Source of the DNA: Pararhodospirillum oryzae | GTDB lineage: Bacteria; Pseudomonadota; Alphaproteobacteria; Rhodospirillales; Rhodospirillaceae | NCBI RefSeq assembly: GCF_007992075.1 | Contig: NZ_BJZO01000040.1 | Coordinates: 1 to 38,063 of the forward strand | Reading direction: 5' to 3' | DNA: 38,063 nt | Part shown: one piece after another, positions 15,167-22,822 of the stretch | How the letters are laid out: each line of letters opens with the position of its first letter | How positions within the stretch are numbered: position 1 is the first letter of the stretch | Program-made: the position numbers and the translations under genes | The notes under the pieces: generated by a model | Database searches by the model: none | Told to the model about the DNA's origin: nothing | Seen by the model: only the letters and a program-made list of their open reading frames with translations

Positions 15167-16078
15167 ATGAAGAAAATCATTCTTGCCACGGCGCTGACGG
15201 GAACCGTGGCGCTGTCTGGCCAGGCCTCGGCCATGGAATTGTGGGATCCGCACCTGCGCGGCGTGAACGAGGGGCTGGCGGCCGGTGCCCTGCCGCCCAA
15301 GGGCGTTTATTTCATGCTGAACAACTACTGGGCCTCGTACCAGATGCATGACGCATCGGGGAACAAGATCCATGGCACCAACCTGTCGGCCCTGGTCGAG
15401 GTGCCGGCCCTTTTGTGGTCCACGGGGTGGAAGGTGCTGGGCGCGGATTACGCCATGGCGATTGCCCAGCCCATCACCTTCACCGATTACGAACCCCAGG
15501 GCCACGGCAGCGGCAACTGGGGTTTTTTCAACACCATGCTGATTCCCGGCCAACTGTCGTGGGCGATCGATGATTTCCACATCAAGACCGGCCTCACCAT
15601 TTACCTGGACGACGCCAGCACCACCCCCGCCGACCTGGTGCGCGGCAAGCGGCTGAACGGCGGCCTGCCGTCGGGCAATGGCTACACCGCCGTGCAGCCG
15701 GACCTGGGCATCAGCTGGTTGCATGATGGCTGGAACCTGAGCGCCGACATGCACCTGACCTTCCCGGTCGATTCGACCAACGCCCCGGGCTACGAGTATC
15801 ATTCGGGCGATCAGTTCTCGGCCGATTACACCGCGACCAAGACCCTCGACAAGTGGACCCTTGGCCTGGGCGCCCACCAGCAGCACCAGCTGAACCGCGA
15901 TACCCTGAACGGCGCGGAAGTGCGCGACAGCATTGCCGCCAACTATGGCCTGGGGCCCATCGTGGGCTATCAGTTCGGGGGGCTGTCGGTGATGGCGACC
16001 TGGAACCACACCGTTTATTCCCAAAACGACGTGGCCGACGATTTCGTCAACGTGCGTTTCGTCGCGCCCTTGTTTTGA
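15167..16078 (+). CDS. MetA/SphA-type outer-membrane beta-barrel protein
   Basis: 303 residues: a clear signal peptide (MKKIILATALTGTVALSGQA, cleaved near ASA) followed by alternating strands rich in aromatic residues and ending in Phe (VRFVAPLF), the outer-membrane insertion signature. It resembles the Phenol_MetA_deg/SphA family, barrels thought to admit hydrophobic or aromatic compounds; segments such as GVYFMLNNYWASYQ and SGDQFSADYT are typical. The substrate is unknown, and no aromatic degradation gene is nearby. GGAGGG lies 9 nt before the ATG at 15167, which I prefer to an upstream in-frame alternative at 15119. Confidence 0.85.
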   Translation: MKKIILATALTGTVALSGQASAMELWDPHLRGVNEGLAAGALPPKGVYFMLNNYWASYQMHDASGNKIHGTNLSALVEVPALLWSTGWKVLGADYAMAIAQPITFTDYEPQGHGSGNWGFFNTMLIPGQLSWAIDDFHIKTGLTIYLDDASTTPADLVRGKRLNGGLPSGNGYTAVQPDLGISWLHDGWNLSADMHLTFPVDSTNAPGYEYHSGDQFSADYTATKTLDKWTLGLGAHQQHQLNRDTLNGAEVRDSIAANYGLGPIVGYQFGGLSVMATWNHTVYSQNDVADDFVNVRFVAPLF

Positions 16079-16083
16079 TCTGG

Positions 16084-16142
16084 TGCCGGTCCTCTCCCCC
16101 GGAGGCGGGGTTCGCGTCGCCCTCGGGGGAGTCGGACCGGCA
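16084..16142. terminator. Long bidirectional hairpin between convergent genes
   Basis: TGCCGGTCC (16084-16092) pairs with GGACCGGCA (16134-16142). After a small internal loop the stem continues with CTCCCCCG against CGGGGGAG, about 17 bp in all. It starts 6 nt after the barrel gene's stop and ends 18 nt before the stop of the HTH gene, so it can serve both strands. Confidence 0.7.
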
Positions 16143-16159
16143 AAACGGCCCCGCCGCCG

Positions 16160-16447
16160 TTACCGGAGGCCTGGCGTCTTGCGATCGTCGAGAAAGTATT
16201 CGGCCACCAGGCGCCCGTCGGCATCGCGAATCCGGCGCGTGCGCACCGGCCAGCCGGCTTGACGCAAATCCCACACCCGGGCCGCCAGACGACGGCACCC
16301 AAAGCGGGCTTCGGCCTCGCCCTGGGTCAGGGCCGCGCCGTCTTGAAGGCACGACAGCAGGTCGTCGCGTTGAGAGGTGTCGGCGCGCGGCGGTGAAAAC
16401 GGCGCGGCGGGAGACAGGGCGGGAAAGGCGCGATCGGACAGAGGCAT
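16160..16447 (-). CDS. Small helix-turn-helix protein
   Basis: 95 residues. After a Pro/Ala-rich N-terminus, residues about 30-90 form a winged-helix-like unit: QRDDLLSCLQDGAALTQGEA, then ARFGCRRLAARVWDLRQAG and WPVRTRRIRDADGRLVAEYF. This matches the HTH_39 type of small DNA-binding proteins, often annotated in phage-like or accessory contexts; the target is unknown. AGGA 7 nt before the ATG at 16447 decides the start over one eight codons upstream. It is alone, convergent with the barrel gene and downstream of the pilT-like operon terminator. Confidence 0.75.
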   Translation of the reverse strand: MPLSDRAFPALSPAAPFSPPRADTSQRDDLLSCLQDGAALTQGEAEARFGCRRLAARVWDLRQAGWPVRTRRIRDADGRLVAEYFLDDRKTPGLR

Positions 16448-16575
16448 GGGGATCCTCGCTGACGATGACAAAGGGTGAGGGTTTCAGAATATGAATGACG
16501 CTTCGTCATCGATTTGTAGATCAATTCCACAAACCGCGCCAGCCCCAAAGCCCCTTGCGCACGCTGCGTGCGCGC

Positions 16576-16612
16576 AAAAAAAAACCCGGGAGCCCAAGGG
16601 GAGCGTCCCGGG
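16576..16612 (-). terminator. Intrinsic terminator of the hldE-pilT-like operon
   Basis: Read on the minus strand, CCCGGGA (16606-16612) pairs with TCCCGGG (16585-16591) around a GC-rich loop and is followed directly by nine U (16576-16584). It is the clearest rho-independent terminator in the window. It lies about 200 nt past the PilT-like stop. Confidence 0.88.
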
Positions 16613-16719
16613 AAAAGTGATCATTGTGCAGAAGTGATCTGGTCGGCCGTCGAAGCCGTCCGGGGGGGGATGGAGGCTTCGGGCTGTAAGAAGCATGCGG
16701 TATTTGTCCGAATTCGTGC

Positions 16720-16735
16720 ATTGAGAATTCTCAAT
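16720..16735. promoter_or_regulatory. Perfect 16-bp palindrome, possible operator
   Basis: ATTGAGAATTCTCAAT is fully self-complementary and stands out in GC-rich surroundings. Its TGAGAA/TTCTCA halves resemble binding sites of dimeric regulators such as Fur/Irr-type proteins, but no family consensus is matched closely. It could control a transcript ending at 16576. Confidence 0.4.
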
Positions 16736-16809
16736 CGCCGCCGCCCGGTCCTTCAATTGCCAGGGAACGGGCGCGGTGTATTGGGCAAACAGGTGTCGTC
16801 GATTGAGTT

Positions 16810-17880
16810 TTACACACGACCCGTGCGCAGTCGCGCCGTGTTTCCCGTGGCTTCGTCTTCGCGGGTCTCGGGGGGCAGCAGCTCCGAGTCGCGCAGCCGG
16901 GCAAAATCATCGTCGGCCGGCAGCATGCCCTGGCCCCGCCCGATGTCCATCAAGGCGCCCAGCTGGCGTTCCTGGCCATCGCGGATGGCGGCGCGCACCG
17001 CCGTGGTGCCCAGCATCACCGAAAAGCACGCCACCCGCCCTTCGTTGCGGGCCGGCAGCAGGCGTTGATGCACGGCGGCCGCCAGGCATCCGGCCAGGGC
17101 TTCGCGGGCGCTTTCGCGGCGTTCCAGGGGGAACAGGGACAAGACCCGTTCCACGGCGCCCGGCGCGCTCGGGGCATGCAACGTGGCCAGGACCAGAAGA
17201 CCGCTGCCGGCCGCCTGCAGCGCAAGCCCCAGGGTTTCGCCGTCGCGGACCTCGCCAACCACCAGCACGTCGGGGTCGGCGCGCAGGGCACTGCGCAGTC
17301 CCTGGGCCAGGCTTTCGGTATCGCGTCCCACCTGGCGCTGGGTGATCGGCCCGCCCAGGGGGACATGGCGGATTTCAACCGGGTCCTCGACACTCATCAC
17401 ATGACGCCCGCCCGCGCGGTTGATGGCATCGACCAGGGCGGCCTGGGTGGTGGTCTTGCCGGCCCCGGCGGTGCCGGTGAGCAGCACCAGCCCCTCGCGC
17501 AGGCCGGCCAGGCCCCGCACGGCGAAGGGCGCGTGCAGATCCTCCAGGGTTGGCACCAGGGGGGGCAGCAGGCGCACCACCAGCACCGGGCCGCTTTCGC
17601 TGCGTCCGGCCCACACCCGCACGCGGCCGCCGGGGGTGTCGGCGATGACCGCGTCCACTTCCCCGTCGTGCTCCAGGCGGGCGCGGGTTTGGTCATCGAG
17701 CAACCGCCCGAGAAAGCTTTCCAGGCTTTCGCTGGGGATCGGGCCCGATTCAAGGGGGATCAGCGTGCCGTTCCGGCGCAGGTGAGGCGGGGCCCCGGCA
17801 CCCAGGTGCAGGTCACTGGCGCTTCGGGCGCGGGCCAGGGCCAGCAGGAGGGCCAGATCCTCGGGGAGGGCAACGGACAA
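16810..17880 (-). CDS. PilT-like secretion/retraction ATPase
   Basis: A 356-residue GspE/PilT-family hexameric ATPase. The N-domain has SDLHLGAGAPPHLRRNG (PilT-like). Walker A is GTAGAGKT (136-143), the Asp box is SVEDPVEIRH, Walker B is VLVVGEVRD (about 205-213), and the His box is LATLHAPSA. PilT's AIRNLIRE retraction motif is degenerate here, AVRAAIRD (294-301). The likely start is TTG at 17880: AAGGAG lies exactly 7 nt upstream and the family N-terminus follows at once; extension to an ATG at 18042 would overlap the upstream gene. It is 31 nt behind a pseudopilin gene, suggesting that the two work together in a minimal type IV/type II-like apparatus. Confidence 0.87.
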   Translation of the reverse strand: MSVALPEDLALLLALARARSASDLHLGAGAPPHLRRNGTLIPLESGPIPSESLESFLGRLLDDQTRARLEHDGEVDAVIADTPGGRVRVWAGRSESGPVLVVRLLPPLVPTLEDLHAPFAVRGLAGLREGLVLLTGTAGAGKTTTQAALVDAINRAGGRHVMSVEDPVEIRHVPLGGPITQRQVGRDTESLAQGLRSALRADPDVLVVGEVRDGETLGLALQAAGSGLLVLATLHAPSAPGAVERVLSLFPLERRESAREALAGCLAAAVHQRLLPARNEGRVACFSVMLGTTAVRAAIRDGQERQLGALMDIGRGQGMLPADDDFARLRDSELLPPETREDEATGNTARLRTGRV

Positions 17881-17911
17881 CGGACAACTCCTTGAAACGG
17901 CAACAAGGGGA

Positions 17912-18658
17912 TCAGGGCTCCGCGCATTCCAAGGTGGCGTGCAGCAGGGCCAGGGGCAGGGGATGGAGCCGGTCGGCGAAGCGATCCGCTCCCCGTTCGT
18001 CGGGCGCGGGAGCCGCGTGCAGGGCCTCGCCCGCGTGGGCATCGCGGACGGTTGCCGGCGTGTCGGGGGGGCGGTTGGCGCGGGCCGAGGGCCCCAGGGT
18101 GTCGGTGCCGGGCAGGCGGTGCCCGTCGCGTCCCAGGCTGCCCGCCGCCGTGGGGCCGGTGCTGATCAGGACGAACACGGCCCCTTGCGCGGGCTCGCGG
18201 GTTTTGTCGGAGCCCAGGATCGGGATACCCCGCGCGGCGGACCCGCCGGCCTCGCTTCCCGTCCCGGCGGCGCAGCCCCAGGCCCCGGCCACGGCCGGGG
18301 CGGCCACCGCGTAGATCAGGCGGTGGCCCCAGCCGTCCTCGCCATCCCGGGGCATCAGGCCCAGCGGCTGCCAGGGAACGGCGCCCATGAAAAAGGTGTC
18401 GTCGGAAGAAACCAAGGGGCACGGGCCCGCCTGTCCGTCCCGGGCGCCGGCGGCGGGCGCGGGACAGGGCAGGGCATGCAGGCGCCTCATCGCGCCCACC
18501 AGCGCCGCCTCGACCCGGCCCACGCGGGTGTCGGTTTCGCGCTGGCGCCCGGCGTCGATCCACGCGGGAGCCAGGCGCAATCCGCCCGCCAGCACCAGCC
18601 CCAGAACGGCAACGGCCAGGGCCAGGTCCACAAGGACCGTTCCCCGCCGCGCGCTCAC
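17912..18658 (-). CDS. Type II/IV pseudopilin-like protein
   Basis: 248 residues. The N-terminus SARRGTVLVDLALAVAVLGLVLAGGL is a type III (prepilin) signal: short basic leader, Gly, then a hydrophobic helix, with Asp instead of Glu at the usual +5 position. The body has LPCPAPAAG, GAVPWQPLGL and DGWGHRLIYAV, the pattern seen in GspG/H-like pseudopilins of alphaproteobacteria. The start is GTG at 18658, whose GTGA overlaps the stop of the upstream methyltransferase gene, implying translational coupling; an ATG far upstream would run through that gene. A PilT-like ATPase follows. No prepilin peptidase, secretin or platform protein is in the window. Confidence 0.8.
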   Translation of the reverse strand: MSARRGTVLVDLALAVAVLGLVLAGGLRLAPAWIDAGRQRETDTRVGRVEAALVGAMRRLHALPCPAPAAGARDGQAGPCPLVSSDDTFFMGAVPWQPLGLMPRDGEDGWGHRLIYAVAAPAVAGAWGCAAGTGSEAGGSAARGIPILGSDKTREPAQGAVFVLISTGPTAAGSLGRDGHRLPGTDTLGPSARANRPPDTPATVRDAHAGEALHAAPAPDERGADRFADRLHPLPLALLHATLECAEP

Positions 18659-19272
18659 GACACGGGCGGCGTCCGGCGGGGCCAGGGGAAAAAGGCCGGA
18701 ACCTCGGCTTGATGACGGGCGTAGGCCTCGCCATACAGGCGCGAGAGCTTGCGTTCCTCGAACCAGGTGCCGATCACCAGGTACGCCGAGCCCCACGCCG
18801 CGACCGACAGGCCAAACGGCGAGGTGGCCCCCCCCCACAGCAACAGGAAGGCCGCCAGGTACAGGGGATGACGCACCCAGCGGTGGGGCCCGTCCAGGCG
18901 CAGCGGCTCGTCCTCGGGCTCATCGGCCCGGCCCTGGCGGGCCGCCCACACCTGCCGGATTCCGCTCAGCCGGCCCATGTCGTAGTAAAGCGAGGCATAC
19001 AGGCCAAACAGGGCGCCGGCCCAGGCCAGGGCCTGGATCGCCCCCAGGGCCAGGGGCGGCAGATCAAAGGGCCGGGTGTCCAGGGTCAGGAGGCCGACCA
19101 CGCCCACCAGTCCAAGGTGAAGGACGGAAATCGCGTTGTAGGCCACCCGTCCCCAGGGGCCAAAGCGGCCAGCCAGCCAGCGGCGCCCCCGCTCCTGGGC
19201 CAGCCAGGAATGTCCCAGGCCAAACGACGCCCAGGCGGCGGCGTTCAGCCCGTGCCCCACGATCGCGTCCAT
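18655..19272 (-). CDS. Isoprenylcysteine/phospholipid methyltransferase-like membrane protein
   Basis: 205 residues with about five membrane helices. The C-terminal part carries the ICMT/PEMT signature: DGPHRWVRHPLYLAAFLLLW (the R-H-P-x-Y motif) and a terminal E-E-x-x-L-x-x-x-YGEAYARH pattern (FEERKLSRLYGEAYARHQ). Family members use SAM to methylate lipids, prenylcysteines or other small substrates; NnrU-like proteins share the fold. GGAG upstream supports the ATG at 19272. It is 34 nt behind the I78 lipoprotein gene and overlaps the pseudopilin start by 4 nt. Substrate unknown. Confidence 0.82.
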   Translation of the reverse strand: MDAIVGHGLNAAAWASFGLGHSWLAQERGRRWLAGRFGPWGRVAYNAISVLHLGLVGVVGLLTLDTRPFDLPPLALGAIQALAWAGALFGLYASLYYDMGRLSGIRQVWAARQGRADEPEDEPLRLDGPHRWVRHPLYLAAFLLLWGGATSPFGLSVAAWGSAYLVIGTWFEERKLSRLYGEAYARHQAEVPAFFPWPRRTPPVS

Positions 19273-19306
19273 CCCGGCTTCTCCCCTGATCGGTGCGCGA
19301 ACCCTT

Positions 19307-19666
19307 TTACTCGCACGAAAGGGACTGAATGCGGCCGGCTTCGTCAAGGGTAATGCTGAGGCGGTCGGGACGCACGTCGGTGGTGGAGACCCCGCCCGGC
19401 ATGAGGATGCGGTGCGGATGGGGGAGATCCGAAATCCGCAGATAGGCCCCCGACGACGGCGGGGGATCGTTGCTGCCGATCAGGCGCCCGCCGATGCGGT
19501 CTTGGAAGCGCGACGCGGGGCAGGCGCCAGGGGTGGCGGCGTCGCCGGCTTCGGGGGTGTCGCTTCCACTCCACCACGACGAACAGCCGGCCCCGCCCAA
19601 GGCGAGAACCAGGCCCAGGCCGGCCCGCCCCAGGCGGGTGGCGCGGCGTGTCGCAAGAAAGGTCAT
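19307..19666 (-). CDS. Lipoprotein with I78-type peptidase inhibitor domain
   Basis: 119 residues. A signal peptide with lipobox LGGAGC predicts lipid attachment at the Cys (about 28). The mature part fits the inhibitor I78 family: CPASRFQDRIGGRL, then RILMPGGVSTTDVRPDRLS and a C-terminal ITLDEAGRIQSLSCE with the paired Cys. Family members inhibit serine proteases such as subtilisin- or elastase-like enzymes. The start has GGAGG 9 nt upstream and overlaps the hldE stop by 4 nt (ATGA). It probably protects the periplasm or envelope; target unknown. Confidence 0.82.
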   Translation of the reverse strand: MTFLATRRATRLGRAGLGLVLALGGAGCSSWWSGSDTPEAGDAATPGACPASRFQDRIGGRLIGSNDPPPSSGAYLRISDLPHPHRILMPGGVSTTDVRPDRLSITLDEAGRIQSLSCE

Positions 19667-21147
19667 GGGGTTTTGCCTCCGGTGGGGGATCCGTGGACCC
19701 GGGCCAGGGTGGCGGTGGTCGAATGGCCGTCTTCAAGCCGGGCCAGCACCACCCGGCCGCCGGCCGCCTTGACCACGGCCCCGCCGACCACCTGATCCTC
19801 GGTGTAGTCGGCGCCCTTGACCAGGATATCGGGCATCAGGCGCTCGATCAGCGCCAGCGGGGTATCCTCGGTGAAAATGACCACGAGATCCACGCCGGCC
19901 AGCGAGGCCAGCACGGTGGCGCGGGCCATTTCCGATTGCACCGGCCGCGTGGGTCCCTTGAGCCGGCGCACCGAGGCATCGCTGTTGAGGCCGACAATCA
20001 GGCGGTCGCAGGTGGCCCGGGCCTGGCGCAGCAAGGAAACATGGCCCGGGTGCAGCAAGTCGAAGCAGCCGTTGGTGAACCCGATGCGCAGGCCCTGGCG
20101 GCGCCAGCGGGCCACGCGCTCGGCCGCCTCGTCGGTTTCAACCACGCGGGCCTCGCTGGCGCTCAGGTCCTGGTGGTGGATGGCGGCCATCAGGTCGGCC
20201 CCGGGCACGGTGGCGGTGCCCACCCGGCCCACCACGATGCCGGCCGCCAGGTTGGCCAGCCGGCAGGCGTCTTCCAGGGGGGCGCCCACCGACAAGGCGC
20301 CAACCAGGGTGGCGATCACCGTGTCGCCGGCACCCGACACGTCGAACACCTCGCGGGCCTCGGCGGGCAGGTGAACCACGCCGCCGCCGGCGGTGACCAG
20401 GGTCATGCCGTCCTGGCTGCGGGTGGCCAGCACCGCGTCCACGCCGCACACGCCGATCACGGCGTTGCAGGCCGCGGCCACCTCGGTGTCGGTGTCGGTG
20501 GGCAGGCCGGTGGCCTCGGCCAGTTCCTTGCGGTTGGGGGTGAGCACGGTGGCGCCCCGGTAGCGCGAAAAATCGCGCCCCTTGGGATCGACGATCACCG
20601 GGCATCCCTTCTCGCGGCCCAGGGCGATGAGCGCGCGGGTCACGTCCTCGCTCAGCACGCCCTTGCCGTAGTCGGACAGCACCAGCCCGGTCCCCGGTTC
20701 CAGGTGCTGGCGGGCCTTGTCGATCAGGCGCAGGGCGTCGGCGGCGTCGAGGGGAGCCACCGTTTCCTCGTCGGCGCGCAAAAGCTGCTGCCCGCCCGCC
20801 AGGTAGCGGGTCTTGACGCTGGTGCGGCGCGAGGCAAGCTGAACCAGGCCCGGGGTGACCCGGGGCTCCTCGGCCAGCAGGCGGGCGACCTCGGCCCCGG
20901 CGGGGTCGGAGCCGGTGACGCTCAGGAAGGTGCACGCCCCCCCCAGGGCCACGACGTTGCGCACGACGTTGCCGGCGCCGCCCAGCATCATGCGCGACTC
21001 GCGCACGCGCAGCACGGGAATGGGCGCCTCGGGGGAAATGCGCTCCACACTGCCGTGCACGAAGCGGTCCAGCATGACATCGCCCACGCACAAGACGCGC
21101 GCGGCGGCCAGGCGGGGAACAAGATCGGCCAACGAGGAAGAAATCAT
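19663..21147 (-). CDS. hldE: Bifunctional heptose-7-P kinase / heptose-1-P adenylyltransferase HldE
   Basis: 494 residues with two domains that make ADP-heptose for the LPS inner core. The N-terminal PfkB-type kinase (about 1-320) has LCVGDVMLDRFVHGSVERIS, LTPNRKELAEATG and the catalytic DVSGAGDTVIATL. The C-terminal nucleotidyltransferase (about 345-494) has GFTNGCFDLLHPGHVSLL, with the HxGH motif. The ATG at 21147 (MISSSLADL) starts the family N-terminus, so I reject an in-frame ATG 141 nt upstream. It heads a minus-strand operon with an I78 lipoprotein, methyltransferase, pseudopilin and PilT-like gene, an unusual set of partners for LPS synthesis. Also called rfaE. Confidence 0.95.
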   Translation of the reverse strand: MISSSLADLVPRLAAARVLCVGDVMLDRFVHGSVERISPEAPIPVLRVRESRMMLGGAGNVVRNVVALGGACTFLSVTGSDPAGAEVARLLAEEPRVTPGLVQLASRRTSVKTRYLAGGQQLLRADEETVAPLDAADALRLIDKARQHLEPGTGLVLSDYGKGVLSEDVTRALIALGREKGCPVIVDPKGRDFSRYRGATVLTPNRKELAEATGLPTDTDTEVAAACNAVIGVCGVDAVLATRSQDGMTLVTAGGGVVHLPAEAREVFDVSGAGDTVIATLVGALSVGAPLEDACRLANLAAGIVVGRVGTATVPGADLMAAIHHQDLSASEARVVETDEAAERVARWRRQGLRIGFTNGCFDLLHPGHVSLLRQARATCDRLIVGLNSDASVRRLKGPTRPVQSEMARATVLASLAGVDLVVIFTEDTPLALIERLMPDILVKGADYTEDQVVGGAVVKAAGGRVVLARLEDGHSTTATLARVHGSPTGGKTP

Positions 21148-21458
21148 GAAGAAAACCGGTCCTTTAAGGCCAGGCCATCGGGAACGGGGCCTGTGCGCCC
21201 CAGGCCGCCGCGCCCACGCAGGGGCTGCCACGGCCTCCTGCCCGCGCGACGACGGCCCAAGGATTCCATCTGGTCCCGAAATCCGCAAGCGCCGTTGGGT
21301 TGCCTGAATATAACAGCGGAAATTTCGGTGAAAAGAACACCCCTTGCCTTGGCTCGAACGCCCGGGGGGGATATCTCATAAGGGGGGAACAATGCGGAGC
21401 GAAAGGCTCCACCCGACGCGATCTTGGATGAACCCGGGAACGACGGGCGGGGCCGGTC
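21148..21458. other. Divergent region between hldE and the EAL-like pair
   Basis: 311 nt with no supported gene. It must hold the promoters for both the hldE operon and the EAL-like/ABC/Anbu operon. A possible hldE promoter is at 21307-21334; no clear plus-strand promoter is seen. Confidence 0.6.
21307..21334 (-). promoter_or_regulatory. Candidate hldE operon promoter
   Basis: On the minus strand TTTTCA (21329-21334) and TATATT (21307-21312) are separated by 16 nt, in the only AT-rich patch between the divergent genes and about 160 nt before the hldE start. The -35 box is poor. Confidence 0.35.
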
Positions 21459-22805
21459 ATGGAAAACGCGATGTCTCAGGCAACGGCGACATTCGGCGGC
21501 GGGCGTGCCCTGGCCCGGGCGGTGGGCGAGGCCCGCAAGGATCCCGCCGGGCGACAGGCCACCGTGCTGGCGTTGTCGCGCCTGCAACCCGAGTTCCGCC
21601 GCCGCCCCCTGGTTCACGGCGCGGCGGCCTTGTTCGCGCCCTTGCACCGCCCCGACGACGGCATTCAGGTTTATCTGGCCGAATGCCTGGATATCGTGGT
21701 CCTGGGCCGCGACCTGCCCCGCGATGCGCTGCGCGAAACGGCCGGGCGGGTGCGCCGCCTGTTTGGCGCCGATCCCCTGACCCGGGAAAGCGGCCCCGGC
21801 CGCGATCGCTTCGCGCGCTGGTTCGATCTGGGCAACGTCGATCATCTCAACGCCTTCCTGGGCGTGGCCGACGACATCGACCGGCGCGCCGGCGAGGCCT
21901 CGCAGGCCACGGGAGCCTGGAACATCAATGACCAGCCGCTCACCCCGCAGCGTCTGGCCTTGCTGGTGGCCGACATGGACCGCCTCGACATCGGGCCCTA
22001 TCTCCAGCGCCAGCCGGTGATCACCATCACCGAAGCGCGCACCACCAAGGTTCTGTTCGAGGAAATCTACGTTTCCCTGGGTCCCTTGCGCGCCGCGATC
22101 GCCGAGGAAGTCAACCTGACCAGCGACCGCTGGCTGTTCCAGGACTTCACCCGCTCGCTGGATCACCACTTGCTGCGGGTGTTGAAATCAACCCTTGCCG
22201 GGCGGGTGTTTGGCTCGCTCAGCGTTAACCTCAACCTCGACAGCCTGCATGGCGCGGCGTTCGACAGCCTGGCCCGCGCCCTGGGGCCCGAGCGCCCCCT
22301 GGTGGTGGAAGCGCAAGGGGTGGATGCCTTCGCCGATCTGGGCGCCATGCTGCGCGCGCGCGACTGGCTGCACGCGCGCGGCCACAAGCTGGTGATCGAC
22401 GGCCTCACGCCCCGGGTTCTGGAAACCGTGGACCTCGCGCCCCTGGGGGCGGATTACTACAAGCTGATCTGGAACCCGGGCCTGGTGCACTCGGTGGATG
22501 GCGACGAAGCCGCCGCCGCCCGCGCCCTGATCGGCGCCCTGGGCCCGGGGCGCGTGATCTTGTGCCGCACCGATTCGGAACGCGCCATGACCTGGGGCCT
22601 GCGGGCCGGGATCCGGCACTTCCAGGGCTTTCTGGTTGATACCATGGTCACCGCCGGCCTGCACGGCCACTGCCCGGAACGCGACACCTGCCCGTTGACC
22701 CGCTGCGTTGCCATCCGCCGCGCCGTGCAAGGCGGCCTGCTTGAAAACTGCCCGCAGGCCGCGTTGCTGGATTCCCTGGTCCTTGAGGCCGAGCCGGCCC
22801 CTTGA
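21459..22805 (+). CDS. Degenerate EAL-fold protein A with cysteine-rich tail
   Basis: 448 residues. The C-terminal half aligns by eye with EAL phosphodiesterase domains: SVNLNLDSL (255-263), LVVEAQGV, KLVIDGL (310-316, in place of LxxDDFG), DYYKLIWNP (332-340, in place of DxxKID) and HFQGF (387-391). The second Asp of DDFG is Gly, and the Asp after the conserved Lys is absent, so c-di-GMP hydrolysis is unlikely; a binding or scaffold role is possible. The N-terminal 190 residues match nothing I know. The tail has C405-x5-C411-x4-C416-x14-C431, perhaps a metal site. It sits just upstream of a paralogous EAL-like gene. The ribosome binding site is weak; an ATG at 21471 is an alternative start. 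Confidence 0.75.
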   Translation: MENAMSQATATFGGGRALARAVGEARKDPAGRQATVLALSRLQPEFRRRPLVHGAAALFAPLHRPDDGIQVYLAECLDIVVLGRDLPRDALRETAGRVRRLFGADPLTRESGPGRDRFARWFDLGNVDHLNAFLGVADDIDRRAGEASQATGAWNINDQPLTPQRLALLVADMDRLDIGPYLQRQPVITITEARTTKVLFEEIYVSLGPLRAAIAEEVNLTSDRWLFQDFTRSLDHHLLRVLKSTLAGRVFGSLSVNLNLDSLHGAAFDSLARALGPERPLVVEAQGVDAFADLGAMLRARDWLHARGHKLVIDGLTPRVLETVDLAPLGADYYKLIWNPGLVHSVDGDEAAAARALIGALGPGRVILCRTDSERAMTWGLRAGIRHFQGFLVDTMVTAGLHGHCPERDTCPLTRCVAIRRAVQGGLLENCPQAALLDSLVLEAEPAP

Positions 22806-22822
22806 GCGACGGGACACACGCC

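Larger units (their letters stand above)
16448..16809. other. Non-coding trailer of the pseudopilin operon
   Basis: 362 nt between the PilT-like gene and the HTH gene. It contains a perfect 16-bp palindrome (16720-16735), an intrinsic terminator (16576-16612), and a perfect hairpin GCGCACGC/GCGTGCGC (16557-16573) just past the U-run. The stretch from the palindrome to the terminator is about 110-150 nt long on the minus strand and could be a small RNA or a long 3' UTR. No protein is supported. Confidence 0.55.

Noticed and set aside
16310-16447. HTH protein as an antitoxin of a toxin pair
   Set aside because: No partner gene overlaps or adjoins it, so no toxin-antitoxin assignment is supported.
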